Below are positions 9,732-17,500 of a DNA stretch of 19,370 bases, piece by piece (positions within the stretch are counted from its first letter, which is position 1; each line of letters opens with the position of its first letter). The stretch lies in assembly GCF_943912555.1 (NCBI RefSeq), contig NZ_CALTUR010000023.1:1-19370 (forward strand), in the 5' to 3' direction. The notes under the pieces are model-generated. The model saw only the letters and a program-made list of their open reading frames with translations, did no database searches and was not told where the DNA came from. This stretch comes from an uncultured Streptococcus sp. (GTDB lineage: Bacteria; Bacillota; Bacilli; Lactobacillales; Streptococcaceae). Position numbers and translations under genes: made by a program.

Positions 9732-10484
9732 ATGATACATACCATTCAAGCAGACTTTTACCGTCTTTTCCGCTCCAAAGGATTCTGGATTACAGAATTC
9801 ATTCTCTTTGTCCTCTTGCTAATGGGTGCCACTATCGGGGCTACTGGCCATCTGATGGCAATCCAGACAGAAGAGCCAGAAATTCCAACCCATGGCTGGG
9901 ACGGTGTACAAGCCCTGATTAACGCATCTAGTCAAGGTTCAAACCTCGTTTTTCTCTGCATAGTTCTAGCCTGCCTCGTTCTTGGAGTTGATTTAATCGG
10001 CAAACTCTATAAAAATAATTTAACAGTGGGTGTTTCTCGTACCGAGTTTTTCCTTGCAAAAGCCTTTGTACTGACTTGTATTGCACTCTTGCAAGTTATC
10101 ATCAGCCTTGTGATTGCCTTTATTCCAGCAACAATCTTAAATGGATTTGGAACGATGCCTGATGGCTTTATTGGCAATCTACTGATAACCATTTCCCTTC
10201 AATTCCTTTGCCTCCTTGCTTGGCTTTCCATTGTTTCCTTCATCCTCTATGTTAGTCATTCTTATCTTGCAGTATTTATTGGATATTTGGTCAGCTCTAT
10301 CATCCTTTCTATGCCAATGCTCATCTTCCCAAGTATCAAAATTTTGCCATATTTATCATTGCAGTTTTTCTATGCTATGACTGCTAATAGTGAATCCATT
10401 TTCTATACCCTTATAGTTAGCTTAGCTGTTATTGTAATCTTTAATCTAAGTGGACTGGCAGTTTTCAAAAAGAAAAGCCTATAA
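9732..10484 (+). CDS. ABC-2 type permease, lantibiotic-immunity/BcrB-like
   Basis: This 250-aa protein has about six hydrophobic segments, at residues 20-38, 71-89, 110-134, 148-174, 178-200 and 223-245, with an external loop after the first (about 39-70). The motif NLTVGVSRTEFFLAK after the second segment is characteristic of ABC-2 permeases of the BcrB and lantibiotic-immunity E/G type. It begins 10 bases after the ATPase stop, behind AGGAGG, and ends with a short lysine-rich tail (FKKKSL) expected to face the cytoplasm. With the preceding ATPase it would form a dimeric exporter in the plasma membrane. Only one permease gene is present, as in BcrAB, whereas classical lantibiotic immunity systems have two. 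Confidence 0.9.
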   Translation: MIHTIQADFYRLFRSKGFWITEFILFVLLLMGATIGATGHLMAIQTEEPEIPTHGWDGVQALINASSQGSNLVFLCIVLACLVLGVDLIGKLYKNNLTVGVSRTEFFLAKAFVLTCIALLQVIISLVIAFIPATILNGFGTMPDGFIGNLLITISLQFLCLLAWLSIVSFILYVSHSYLAVFIGYLVSSIILSMPMLIFPSIKILPYLSLQFFYAMTANSESIFYTLIVSLAVIVIFNLSGLAVFKKKSL

Positions 10485-10488
10485 AAAA

Positions 10489-10516
10489 TGACCTCCTCTA
10501 GCTTACAGAGGAGGTT
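10489..10516. terminator. Bidirectional terminator between the ABC permease and the histidine kinase
   Basis: ACCTCCTCT and AGAGGAGGT form a nine-pair perfect stem around a seven-base loop. A T-rich tail follows on the plus strand, and six T residues follow on the minus strand (A tract at 10483-10488). It lies between two convergent units and can stop both. Confidence 0.85.
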
Positions 10517-10523
10517 TATTTCG

Positions 10524-11402
10524 TTAAAAATAAATGAAAACCGACAACCATTGCCCATCTGTGCTTAGTTTCATCTCTGCACCGAGAAGATGGCATAATT
10601 CCTCAGTGATATAAAGGCCTAAACCAGAGGATTCTTCCGTATCTGATAGATTTTCAGAATAAAAACGGTTGCTGAGCTTTTCTATTTTTTTGATGGGCTG
10701 TTTGACAAGGTTTGCAATCTCTAAGACAAGCTGTTCCTGTTCCTTTCTCAAAGTTAGGCGCGCTTCTTCCTTACCATGCTTGAGGACATTTCCAAGCAGA
10801 TTTTGTAAAATTCGATCCAGTAAGTCCTCATCAGTTCTCATTTTTAGACCAGCTTCAACCTTAAAATCAAGCGTGATATTTGCTGCCTGAAAAACATCAT
10901 AATAAGCCAGAGTCTTTTTGGTAATAAAAGTTGAAAAATCCACTTCTTCCAGTTTTGGTTTAACAGCTCCTTCCATCAAACGACGATATTCTAGGAGAGC
11001 CTCCAAACGTTTAGAAACTAAATCAAGATGCTGGGAAATTTTTTGTAAGGTTTCTGATTTATCTTCAGGAGTTTTTATCAATTGTTGCGTGTAGCCTGAA
11101 GCGATAGTCAGAGGCGTCCGAATATCATGGGCGATATTGCTGATGGCCATATCCAGAGTCTGCTTTTCCCTTTTCATCACCAACCGAGATTGTTCTACTT
11201 CCTGAAATAGATTTTCAATCTGCTGGTAGAGATGTAAAAAATGTTTGGAAAAAATGCTGACTCCGACTCTTTTCATACTACCTGTGAGAATCTTGTCTTC
11301 AATCTGTTGACTCAAGTTTTTAAGTGCTATATGGTAGCGAATCAATGCAATCGATAAAATAATTAGAAGTATCAGTAGAACAAAGATTATCATGTAGGTC
11401 AT
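10524..11402 (-). CDS. Sensor histidine kinase with short N-terminal membrane anchor
   Basis: The 292-aa kinase has one clear N-terminal membrane helix (about residues 3-22) and no sizeable extracellular domain. A linker follows, then the dimerization helix with phospho-acceptor H92 (IAHDIRTPLTI). The ATPase domain has N-box asparagines N201/N205 (NLLGNVLKHG) and a G2 box at SSGLGLYI (259-266). The G1 box is not a classical DxGxG and reads ANLVKQP, as in many kinases of the VanS/NisK/Bce-associated groups. The start at 11402 is an ATG overlapping the regulator stop (ATGA), with AAGGAG seven bases upstream; a longer reading from a TTG at 11438 has no ribosome binding site. It likely phosphorylates the adjacent response regulator. 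Lack of a sensor domain suggests it senses within the membrane or through a partner, possibly the facing ABC exporter (inference). Confidence 0.92.
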   Translation of the reverse strand: MTYMIIFVLLILLIILSIALIRYHIALKNLSQQIEDKILTGSMKRVGVSIFSKHFLHLYQQIENLFQEVEQSRLVMKREKQTLDMAISNIAHDIRTPLTIASGYTQQLIKTPEDKSETLQKISQHLDLVSKRLEALLEYRRLMEGAVKPKLEEVDFSTFITKKTLAYYDVFQAANITLDFKVEAGLKMRTDEDLLDRILQNLLGNVLKHGKEEARLTLRKEQEQLVLEIANLVKQPIKKIEKLSNRFYSENLSDTEESSGLGLYITEELCHLLGAEMKLSTDGQWLSVFIYF

Positions 11403-12100
11403 TGCTTGTCTCCTTTTAATCTTACCCCAACTCCCCAAATGGTTTCAATATATTCTTGATTTGGGTCAAGCTGGTTTAATTTTTTACGAAGATTACTCAA
11501 ATGCGTATTGAGGGTATTATCTCCAGGTAGGTAGTTCTCCTCCCAGACCAATTCATAAAGTTCTTCCTTGGTGAAGATTTTCTTTGGATGTTTGAGGAGA
11601 GTTTGGAGAATCAAGCATTCTTTCTTTGCAAGTCGAATGGTTTCCTGACTATTTTTGATTTCAAAACTTTCTGCATCAAACTGGATATTTTTTAAGTTTT
11701 GTGGCAGATTTTCAGCTTTTCCTATTTCCATAGGCTGTTTTTCTACACTTTGGCGTAATTGAACGGTAACTCTGGCAAAGACTTCATCCAAATCAAAAGG
11801 CTTGACGATGTAATCATTGGCACCGTCTAAAAGGTATTGACTGATTAACTTCTTATCGCTTAAAGCTGTTAGCATAATGACTGGAGTTTGACTTTGTTCC
11901 CTGATAGCTTTTAAAACCTGATCCCCATTTTTCCCAGGAAGCATGATATCTAGCAAAACGAGGTCAATCCCACCTTGGTCAAAACGCATGATTCCTTCTG
12001 TACCAGAGAAGGCTTGAATCACCTCATGCTCCTCAGTAAGAAGTGTTCGTAAAATCTCTTGAATGTCACTATTGTCTTCAATAACCAATATCCTAGCCAT
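11399..12100 (-). CDS. OmpR/PhoB-family response regulator
   Basis: The 233-aa regulator has an N-terminal receiver domain with phospho-acceptor D51 (LLDIMLPG), the acidic pair near residues 8-9, T78 and K100 (YIVKPFD). A C-terminal winged-helix DNA-binding domain follows at about 140-230, ending in the typical ETIWGVGVRLKG. It pairs with the kinase encoded immediately downstream, with a 4-bp overlap. I use the ATG at 12100 (MARILVIED), about nine bases after AAAGG; an upstream TTG at 12109 lies right on that site. It probably controls the convergent ABC exporter genes through the CTTTAGAAA direct repeat at 8725-8744. I saw no copy of that repeat near its own promoter, so autoregulation by the same site is not supported. 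Confidence 0.95.
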   Translation of the reverse strand: MARILVIEDNSDIQEILRTLLTEEHEVIQAFSGTEGIMRFDQGGIDLVLLDIMLPGKNGDQVLKAIREQSQTPVIMLTALSDKKLISQYLLDGANDYIVKPFDLDEVFARVTVQLRQSVEKQPMEIGKAENLPQNLKNIQFDAESFEIKNSQETIRLAKKECLILQTLLKHPKKIFTKEELYELVWEENYLPGDNTLNTHLSNLRKKLNQLDPNQEYIETIWGVGVRLKGDKQ

Positions 12101-12122
12101 AAATACCAACCTTTCTGCAACT

Positions 12123-12131
12123 ATTATAGCA
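12123..12131 (-). promoter_or_regulatory. Extended -10 promoter of the two-component system genes
   Basis: The minus strand reads TGCTATAAT, a perfect extended -10, with no good -35. The predicted start near 12116 gives a leader of about 16 bases that includes the AAAGG ribosome binding site. Confidence 0.7.
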
Positions 12132-12155
12132 TGTTTTATTGATAAAGCTTAAACA

Positions 12156-12186
12156 GAAAAGCTCCTCGCATAAAAACGCGAGAAAG
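12156..12186 (-). terminator. Probable terminator of the polyamine operon
   Basis: On the minus strand TTTCTCGCG and TGCGAGGAG pair (core CTCGC/GCGAG plus wobble pairs) around a TTTTTA loop, and the tail reads CTTTTCTGTTT. It lies about 100 bases after the aguB stop and about 25 bases before the regulator promoter. The stem contains several G-U pairs, so efficiency is uncertain. Confidence 0.55.
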
Positions 12187-12215
12187 CCTTAGAGGGTTAA
12201 AATATAAAATCCACT

Positions 12216-12264
12216 TGCTAGATGACCGAGTATCTTATAGTTGCTAGTGAAAACTAATCTAGCA
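12216..12264 (-). repeat. Inverted repeat with a third arm in the aguB 3' region
   Basis: TGCTAGAT (12216-12223) and ATCTAGCA (12257-12264) are perfect inverted repeats 33 bases apart. A second TGCTAG at 12242-12247 can instead pair with TAGCA at 12260-12264, giving a smaller hairpin with an 11-base loop. In minus-strand RNA the first arm therefore has two competing partners. The role is unknown; it may be mRNA 3'-end structure. Confidence 0.5.
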
Positions 12265-12289
12265 GAATGAATCTCTCATTTCTCTCCTA

Positions 12290-13165
12290 CTAGTCCGTAA
12301 TTCGTTGATACATTTCGGGTCTTCTATCTCGAAACAAGCCCCAGTTTAGGCGTTCGCTTGCTCCCTTGTCTAGGTCATAAGTTGCTAACAGAACAGCTTC
12401 TTCCTGTCTTTCTGCTCGCTCTAGAATAGCTCCTGTTTCATCCGTCATAAAGGAGGAACCGTAGAAGTCAAGACTGGAACTCTGTCCACCATTTTCCTCA
12501 CTAGGCGTGACCTCTTCCAATCCATAACGATTGGCTGCGATGACTGGAACAATATTTGCTGCTGCGTGTCCTTGCATGGTACGTTGCCAATGACCACAAC
12601 TGTCCGTATCTAGGATAGGCTCAGAGCCAATAGCAGTTGGATAAAAGAGCAATTCTGCCCCATTTAACGCAAGACAACGCGCTGTTTCAGGGAACCATTG
12701 ATCCCAACAGATACCGATCCCAATCTTAGCATAGCGAGTATCCCAGACCTTGAAACCTGTATTGCCAGGCGTAAAATAAAATTTCTCTTGATAGTAATGG
12801 TCGTCTGGTATGTGGGTCTTTCGATAAACGCCCAGCACTTCTCCATCTGCATCAATGACGGCAATAGAGTTATATAAGACATTGCCATCTTTTTCATAGA
12901 AACTAATCGGTAAAACAACCTGTAGTTCCTTAGCAATCACCTTAAAATGCTGAATGGCAGTATTTTCTGCTACGGATTGGGCATGCTGGTAGTAGTCATA
13001 CTGACGTTCCTGACAAAAGTATGGACGTTCAAATAATTCGGGTAAAAGAATAATTTGTGCACCTTGTTCTGCAGCCTGACGTACTAAACGCTCTGCTGTT
13101 TGAATATTTGTTGCCACATCCTTGGCACATTGCATCTGAATGGCTGCAACTTTTACATTTCTCAT
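12290..13165 (-). CDS. aguB: N-carbamoylputrescine amidase
   Basis: AguB hydrolyses N-carbamoylputrescine to putrescine, CO2 and ammonia, the step after agmatine deiminase. The 291-aa protein is a nitrilase-superfamily (CN hydrolase) member with the Glu-Lys-Cys triad in place: E43 (LLPELFERPYF), K116 (YRKTHIPDD) and C153 (GICWDQWFPE). The 'HIPDDHYYQEKFYFTPG' stretch and the 'ICWDQWFPE' nucleophile motif are those of AguB rather than of other nitrilases, and the length fits. It is the last gene of the polyamine operon, nine bases after aguA, with AGGAG six bases before the ATG. A probable terminator follows about 100 bases after its stop. Cytoplasmic. Confidence 0.96.
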   Translation of the reverse strand: MRNVKVAAIQMQCAKDVATNIQTAERLVRQAAEQGAQIILLPELFERPYFCQERQYDYYQHAQSVAENTAIQHFKVIAKELQVVLPISFYEKDGNVLYNSIAVIDADGEVLGVYRKTHIPDDHYYQEKFYFTPGNTGFKVWDTRYAKIGIGICWDQWFPETARCLALNGAELLFYPTAIGSEPILDTDSCGHWQRTMQGHAAANIVPVIAANRYGLEEVTPSEENGGQSSSLDFYGSSFMTDETGAILERAERQEEAVLLATYDLDKGASERLNWGLFRDRRPEMYQRITD

Positions 13166-13174
13166 CTTTTTCTC

Positions 13175-14260
13175 CTATTCTGGGATTTGTTGGGTGATAC
13201 AGTGAATATTTCCACCACCTAAGAGAATATCTCTGGCTGGTATTCCGACAACTTTACGGTCTGGGAAACACTTACTGAGGATATCTAAGGCTACTTGGTC
13301 GTTTTTATCCTGAAACTGTGGCACTAAAACAGACTTGTTGGCAATATAGAAATTGACATAGGAAGCTGCTAGTCGTTCACCTGCGTATCGCTCTTCTTCT
13401 CCTTCTTCGTAGGAATAACCAGGAAGATCTTCTTCTGTCACAACTTGTCGAACTGCAGGGATAGGCAATTTATGAATGGTAAAGTGACGACCTTTTGCAT
13501 CCGTTTCCTTCTCTAAAAGCGCTAAATCAGCTGCTGACATGGCATATTGAGGATCGCTTTTATCGTCTGTCCAAGCCAAAAGAAGTTCTGCAGGACCAAC
13601 AAAGGCAGCAACATTGTCAACGTGTTCATTGGTTTCGTCCTGATAAATACCATAAGGCAGCCAGATAACTTTTTCAGCTCCAAGGCACTCTAATAAGGTA
13701 TTTTCGATTTCTTCCTTACTAAGATGAGGATTGCGACCAGGACTAAGCAAGCAACTTTCAGTTACGAGAATGGTTCCTTGTCCATCGCTATGGATTGCGC
13801 CTCCTTCCAGTACAAAAGGCTTGGCATCGTAAACAGGTATTTCCAAGGCCTCAGCAAAACGAGTGGCTACTTGGTCATCTGCTTCATAATCTTGATACAG
13901 ACCATCATAGGTTCCTCCCCAAGCATTGAAAGACCAGTCTACTGCCAACTTTTCCCTTTTATCATTGAGGAGAATGGTCGGTCCTGTATCTCTAGCCCAG
14001 GCATCATTGGTGGGAATGTCTAGATAAATAACGCTATCTCCAAGGTAGTCTTGGGCTTCAGATAGATAGTCTTGCTCCAGCAATAGATAAACTCTTTCCC
14101 CTTCTGCTATGGTTTTGATAATCTGAGTAAATGCTCTTTTGGCAGCTTTTCCTTGAAAAGGCCAAGATCCTGGTCTTGTAGGCCAGATCATCAAGGTTCC
14201 GTGATGGGGTTCGTACTCTGCTGGCATACGATAGCCTAATTTTTTTGGACTGTCCATCAT
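13175..14260 (-). CDS. aguA: Agmatine deiminase (agmatine iminohydrolase)
   Basis: AguA converts agmatine to N-carbamoylputrescine and ammonia. The 361-aa protein has the complete guanidino-modifying (pentein) active site: R90-D91 in [11 protein letters not shown]152 and H157 in [10 protein letters not shown]213 in NEHVDNVA and the nucleophile C354 in [13 protein letters not shown] near the C-terminus. The start ATG at 14260 (MMDSPKK) overlaps the nspC stop as ATGA and has AGGGAG six bases upstream, inside nspC. With speA upstream and aguB downstream it forms the arginine-to-putrescine branch. It lies in a biosynthetic operon without putrescine carbamoyltransferase or an agmatine/putrescine antiporter, so it does not look like the catabolic agmatine deiminase system found in other streptococci and enterococci. 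Confidence 0.97.
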   Translation of the reverse strand: MMDSPKKLGYRMPAEYEPHHGTLMIWPTRPGSWPFQGKAAKRAFTQIIKTIAEGERVYLLLEQDYLSEAQDYLGDSVIYLDIPTNDAWARDTGPTILLNDKREKLAVDWSFNAWGGTYDGLYQDYEADDQVATRFAEALEIPVYDAKPFVLEGGAIHSDGQGTILVTESCLLSPGRNPHLSKEEIENTLLECLGAEKVIWLPYGIYQDETNEHVDNVAAFVGPAELLLAWTDDKSDPQYAMSAADLALLEKETDAKGRHFTIHKLPIPAVRQVVTEEDLPGYSYEEGEEERYAGERLAASYVNFYIANKSVLVPQFQDKNDQVALDILSKCFPDRKVVGIPARDILLGGGNIHCITQQIPE

Positions 14261-15384
14261 GATAATCTCCCTTTAAAGTCTTGATAACCAAAAGCCTTGA
14301 CCAAATCACAATCTCCATTTTCATCCATGATATAGAGACTTGGCAATCCAATACCATTAAAGGTATTATTTTTGACAAAGGAATAAATAGCCATATCTTC
14401 AAAATAAAGTCTATCACCGATTTTGACTGGATTTTCAAAACTATAATCACCAATCACATCGCCTGTCAGACAAGTATTGGAAGAAAGTCTATAGGTATGG
14501 GCTTTTTCCTGTGCCTCAAAGCCATTTCTCAAAGGTGGGCGATAGGGCATCTCAAGTACATCAGGCATATGGCAGGTCGCAGAGGCGTCTAAAACCAAGA
14601 TTTCCATGCCGTTTTCTACAATATCCAATACTTCAGTTGCTAGATAACCCGCATTGAGCGCAATGGCTTCACCCGGCTCGATATAGACTTCAAGATTGTA
14701 AGTTTCTCGGATACGCTTGATCTCAGAAATCAGCAAATCTACATCATAGTCCTCTCTTGTAATGTGATGTCCGCCCCCCATATTGAGCCATTTGACCTCA
14801 TGTAAGTACGAACCAAACTGCGCTTCTACTGCTTTCAAAGTTGTCTCTAAATCATCTGAACCTTGCTCACAAAGGGTATGAAAATGAAGTCCATCCACCA
14901 AATCCAACAAATCACTAGGAATTTTATCTAGTGTCACGCCAAAACGAGAACCTGGTGCACAGGGGTCATAGAGCGTGTGATCACCCTGAGTTGAACACTG
15001 AGGGTTGAGACGTAAACCGACACTGATACCAACCTCACGACAACGCGAACCATACTTACGCAACTGTCTCTCAGAATTAAAGACAATGTGGTCAGTAATT
15101 TCAAGTAATTCTTCCAAGTCTGAATCCTTGAAAGCAGGTGCAAAGACATGGACTTCACCAGGAAATTCTTCCCTTGCCAATTTGGCTTCATAAAGACCAC
15201 TGGCAGTAGTCCCAGATAGATACTGGCTAATCAAGGGATAGGTTTTGTAAAGAGAATATGCCTTCTGGGCAAGCAAAACCTTGCAGCCAGCTTCTTCTTG
15301 TACATATTGTAGAATGCGACAGTTGGCTTCTAACTTTGCCAAGTCAATAACATAAGCTGGTGTTGGTACATTTTCTAATTTCAT
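14257..15384 (-). CDS. nspC: Carboxynorspermidine/carboxyspermidine decarboxylase
   Basis: NspC is a PLP enzyme of the alanine-racemase-fold (fold III) decarboxylase group. It decarboxylates carboxyspermidine to spermidine, or carboxynorspermidine to norspermidine. The 375-aa protein shows the PLP lysine K41 (LLAQKAYS), a glycine-rich phosphate-binding stretch NMGGGHHIT, the EPGEA motif, and C305 in [10 protein letters not shown] with Y334 near the C-terminus, as expected for the family. With the preceding dehydrogenase it forms the two-step carboxyspermidine route. Because the operon supplies putrescine and not diaminopropane, spermidine is the likely product. The ATG shares one base with the dehydrogenase stop (TAATG), and only a weak GGTGG lies before it, so translation probably depends on coupling. 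Confidence 0.94.
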   Translation of the reverse strand: MKLENVPTPAYVIDLAKLEANCRILQYVQEEAGCKVLLAQKAYSLYKTYPLISQYLSGTTASGLYEAKLAREEFPGEVHVFAPAFKDSDLEELLEITDHIVFNSERQLRKYGSRCREVGISVGLRLNPQCSTQGDHTLYDPCAPGSRFGVTLDKIPSDLLDLVDGLHFHTLCEQGSDDLETTLKAVEAQFGSYLHEVKWLNMGGGHHITREDYDVDLLISEIKRIRETYNLEVYIEPGEAIALNAGYLATEVLDIVENGMEILVLDASATCHMPDVLEMPYRPPLRNGFEAQEKAHTYRLSSNTCLTGDVIGDYSFENPVKIGDRLYFEDMAIYSFVKNNTFNGIGLPSLYIMDENGDCDLVKAFGYQDFKGRLS

Positions 15385-16643
15385 TAGTCCACCATTTGTG
15401 GATTTTCAACCACAACCCAAGGCAAACCATACTCATTCAAAGCTTCCATGAATGGATCTGGATCTAACTCCTCAAGGTTATACACTCCAGCTTGTTTCCA
15501 AGTACCGTTCATAACTAATTTTGTCCCAATCATGGCTGGAACGCCTGTCGTGTAAGAAATGGCTTGTGAACCAACTTCTGCGTAACATTCCTGATGGTCG
15601 CAAACATTGTAGATGTAGATGGTCTTTTCAACGCCATCTTTTACACCTGTAAAGATACATCCAATATTGGTTTTACCTACAGTGCGTGGCCCAAGGCTGG
15701 CTGGATCTGGAAGCAAGGCTTTCAAAAATTGGATTGGAACAATTTCTTGACCGTTAAAGTTAATAGTATCCGTACGAAGGAGACCGACATTTTCCAAACA
15801 TTTCATGTGCGTCAAGTATGATTGACCAAAAGTCATAAAGAAGCGAATACGTTTGACTCCAGGAATGTTTTTGGCCAATGATTCGATTTCTTCATGGTGA
15901 AGGAGATACATATCTTTTTGTCCAACTTGAGGGAAATCGTACTCGCGCTTGATAGACATGGCTTCAACTTCAACCCATTTTCCATCTTCCCAGTAAGAAC
16001 CTGGCGCAGAAACCTCGCGTAGATTGATTTCTGGGTTAAAGTTGGTTGCAAATGGATAACCGTGGTCACCACCATTACAGTCTAAAATATCGATATAATG
16101 GATTTCGTCAAAGTAGTGTTTGAGAGCATAAGCTGAGAAAACACTGGTCACACCTGGGTCAAATCCAGAGCCAAGCAGAGCGGTCAAGCCTGCTTCTTTG
16201 AATTTCTCCTGATAAGCCCATTGCCATGAGTAGTCAAAGTAGGCTGTAAATCCAAGTTCCTTACAGCGTTTTTCGTAGATAGCACGCCACTCAGGGTTTT
16301 CTGTGTCTTCTGCTTCGTAGTTGGCTGTATCGATATAGTGAACACCTGTTGCCAAACAAGCGTCCATAATGGTTAAATCTTGATATGGTAAAGCTACGTT
16401 CAAAACAGCTTCTGGCTTGTAGCTTTCAATCAGCGCAATCACTTCTTCAACCTTATCAGCATCAAGAGCTGCTGTCTCAATCCTTGTACTTGTTTTGCCT
16501 TCCAGTTTAGCTTTCAAGTCATCACATTTTGACTTAGTACGGCTAGCAATCATAATTTCTGTAAAGGTTTCGCTATCCTGACAAATCTTTGAAATAGCAA
16601 CTTGGGCAACGCCCCCACATCCAATAACTAATAAACGACTCAT
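15384..16643 (-). CDS. Carboxynorspermidine/carboxyspermidine dehydrogenase (saccharopine dehydrogenase family)
   Basis: This 419-aa enzyme condenses putrescine with aspartate beta-semialdehyde and reduces the Schiff base with NADPH, giving carboxyspermidine. It belongs to the saccharopine dehydrogenase-like family, which is why it is often annotated as lysine-pathway saccharopine dehydrogenase. The N-terminal Rossmann fold begins MSRLLVIGCGGVAQVA with the GxGGVAQ nucleotide-binding motif at residues 8-14. Conserved segments include TANYEAED, GSGFDPGVTSVF and DCNGGDHGYPFATNFNPE. Pairing with nspC directly downstream decides the assignment to polyamine synthesis over lysine metabolism. The ATG overlaps the speE stop (ATGA). 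Its ribosome binding site GAGGAAGG lies inside the last codons of speE, where it encodes part of the acidic SpeE tail. Confidence 0.94.
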   Translation of the reverse strand: MSRLLVIGCGGVAQVAISKICQDSETFTEIMIASRTKSKCDDLKAKLEGKTSTRIETAALDADKVEEVIALIESYKPEAVLNVALPYQDLTIMDACLATGVHYIDTANYEAEDTENPEWRAIYEKRCKELGFTAYFDYSWQWAYQEKFKEAGLTALLGSGFDPGVTSVFSAYALKHYFDEIHYIDILDCNGGDHGYPFATNFNPEINLREVSAPGSYWEDGKWVEVEAMSIKREYDFPQVGQKDMYLLHHEEIESLAKNIPGVKRIRFFMTFGQSYLTHMKCLENVGLLRTDTINFNGQEIVPIQFLKALLPDPASLGPRTVGKTNIGCIFTGVKDGVEKTIYIYNVCDHQECYAEVGSQAISYTTGVPAMIGTKLVMNGTWKQAGVYNLEELDPDPFMEALNEYGLPWVVVENPQMVD

Positions 16644-17500
16644 TTTTTTCCTTCCTCTTCTTCTAAAATGTCCTCAACATACTTGGGCAACATAAAGGCC
16701 CCTACGTGTAAGTTTGCAGTGTAGTATTCTGTGAAAAGCTGGCGTTTTTTCCAGCCTTCCTTGTCAAAATCTTTGACAGGGTGGTATTTTTTCGATGCAA
16801 ATCCAAACAACCAATAGCCAGCTGGACTGGTTGGGATGTGTGCTTGATAGACCCGACTGATTGGAAAGGCTTGATTAACCTTACGGTGCATGCTTCGGCA
16901 AGCTGACTCATCCTCGTCAAAGAAGGGACTCCCATGCTGGTAAATCATGATGCCATCTTCTTTCAAGGCTCTGTAACTGTTTCCGTAAAATTCCTTGGTA
17001 AAGAGCCCTTCCGTATGTCCAAATGGATCTGTCGCATCGTTGATAATGATATCGTAATCATCTTCGCAGTTTCGCAAGAAGCGTAGCCCATTTTGATAGT
17101 AAATGGTAACACGAGGATCATCTAGACCTGCAGCAAAGTCTGGGAAATACTCACGACAGACTTCAACCAGCATCTCATCTGGTTCCACGATATCGATTTG
17201 CTCCAGTTCAGGATAGAGTGTTAATACTTGGGCAACACCACCGTCACCACCCCCAATAACCAAGACTTTCTTGGGATTTGGGTGGACAGCCATGGGAACG
17301 TGGACGGTCATTTCGTTGTAGACAAAATCATCCGCATCTGAAAACAAGACGTGCCCATTTAAAATCAAAATCTTTCCAAAAGCTGGCGTATCCAAGACTT
17401 CGATATCCTGCCATTCACTTTTTCCAGCGTAGAGTTGCTTGGCTGTTCTCAGGGACAATTTCACATCTGGAGTATGAACTTCAGAAAACCATAAATCCAT
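16640..17500 (-). CDS. speE: Spermidine synthase (polyamine aminopropyltransferase)
   Basis: SpeE classically transfers an aminopropyl group from decarboxylated S-adenosylmethionine to putrescine. The 286-aa protein has the family fold: glycine-rich IGGGDGG (82-88), E106 and D108 (IVEPDE) for the ribose, and the catalytic D155 with D158 in INDATDPFG. Several usually conserved active-site positions differ: LNG for LDG (residue 48), DADDFVYNEM for the common xDEFVYHEM (55-64), and TSPAGYW where many members have TYPSGxW. These may alter donor or acceptor choice. No S-adenosylmethionine decarboxylase (speD) lies in this window. The ATG directly abuts the speA stop, and its AAAGGAG lies in the last speA codons. 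The C-terminus ends in an acidic-basic tail (LEEEEGKK). The family assignment is firm; the exact reaction is not. Confidence 0.93.
   Translation of the reverse strand: MDLWFSEVHTPDVKLSLRTAKQLYAGKSEWQDIEVLDTPAFGKILILNGHVLFSDADDFVYNEMTVHVPMAVHPNPKKVLVIGGGDGGVAQVLTLYPELEQIDIVEPDEMLVEVCREYFPDFAAGLDDPRVTIYYQNGLRFLRNCEDDYDIIINDATDPFGHTEGLFTKEFYGNSYRALKEDGIMIYQHGSPFFDEDESACRSMHRKVNQAFPISRVYQAHIPTSPAGYWLFGFASKKYHPVKDFDKEGWKKRQLFTEYYTANLHVGAFMLPKYVEDILEEEEGKK

Noticed and set aside
11403..11438. TTG start giving a 304-residue histidine kinase
   Set aside because: There is no ribosome binding site at that position. The ATG at 11402 has AAGGAG and the ATGA coupling to the regulator stop.
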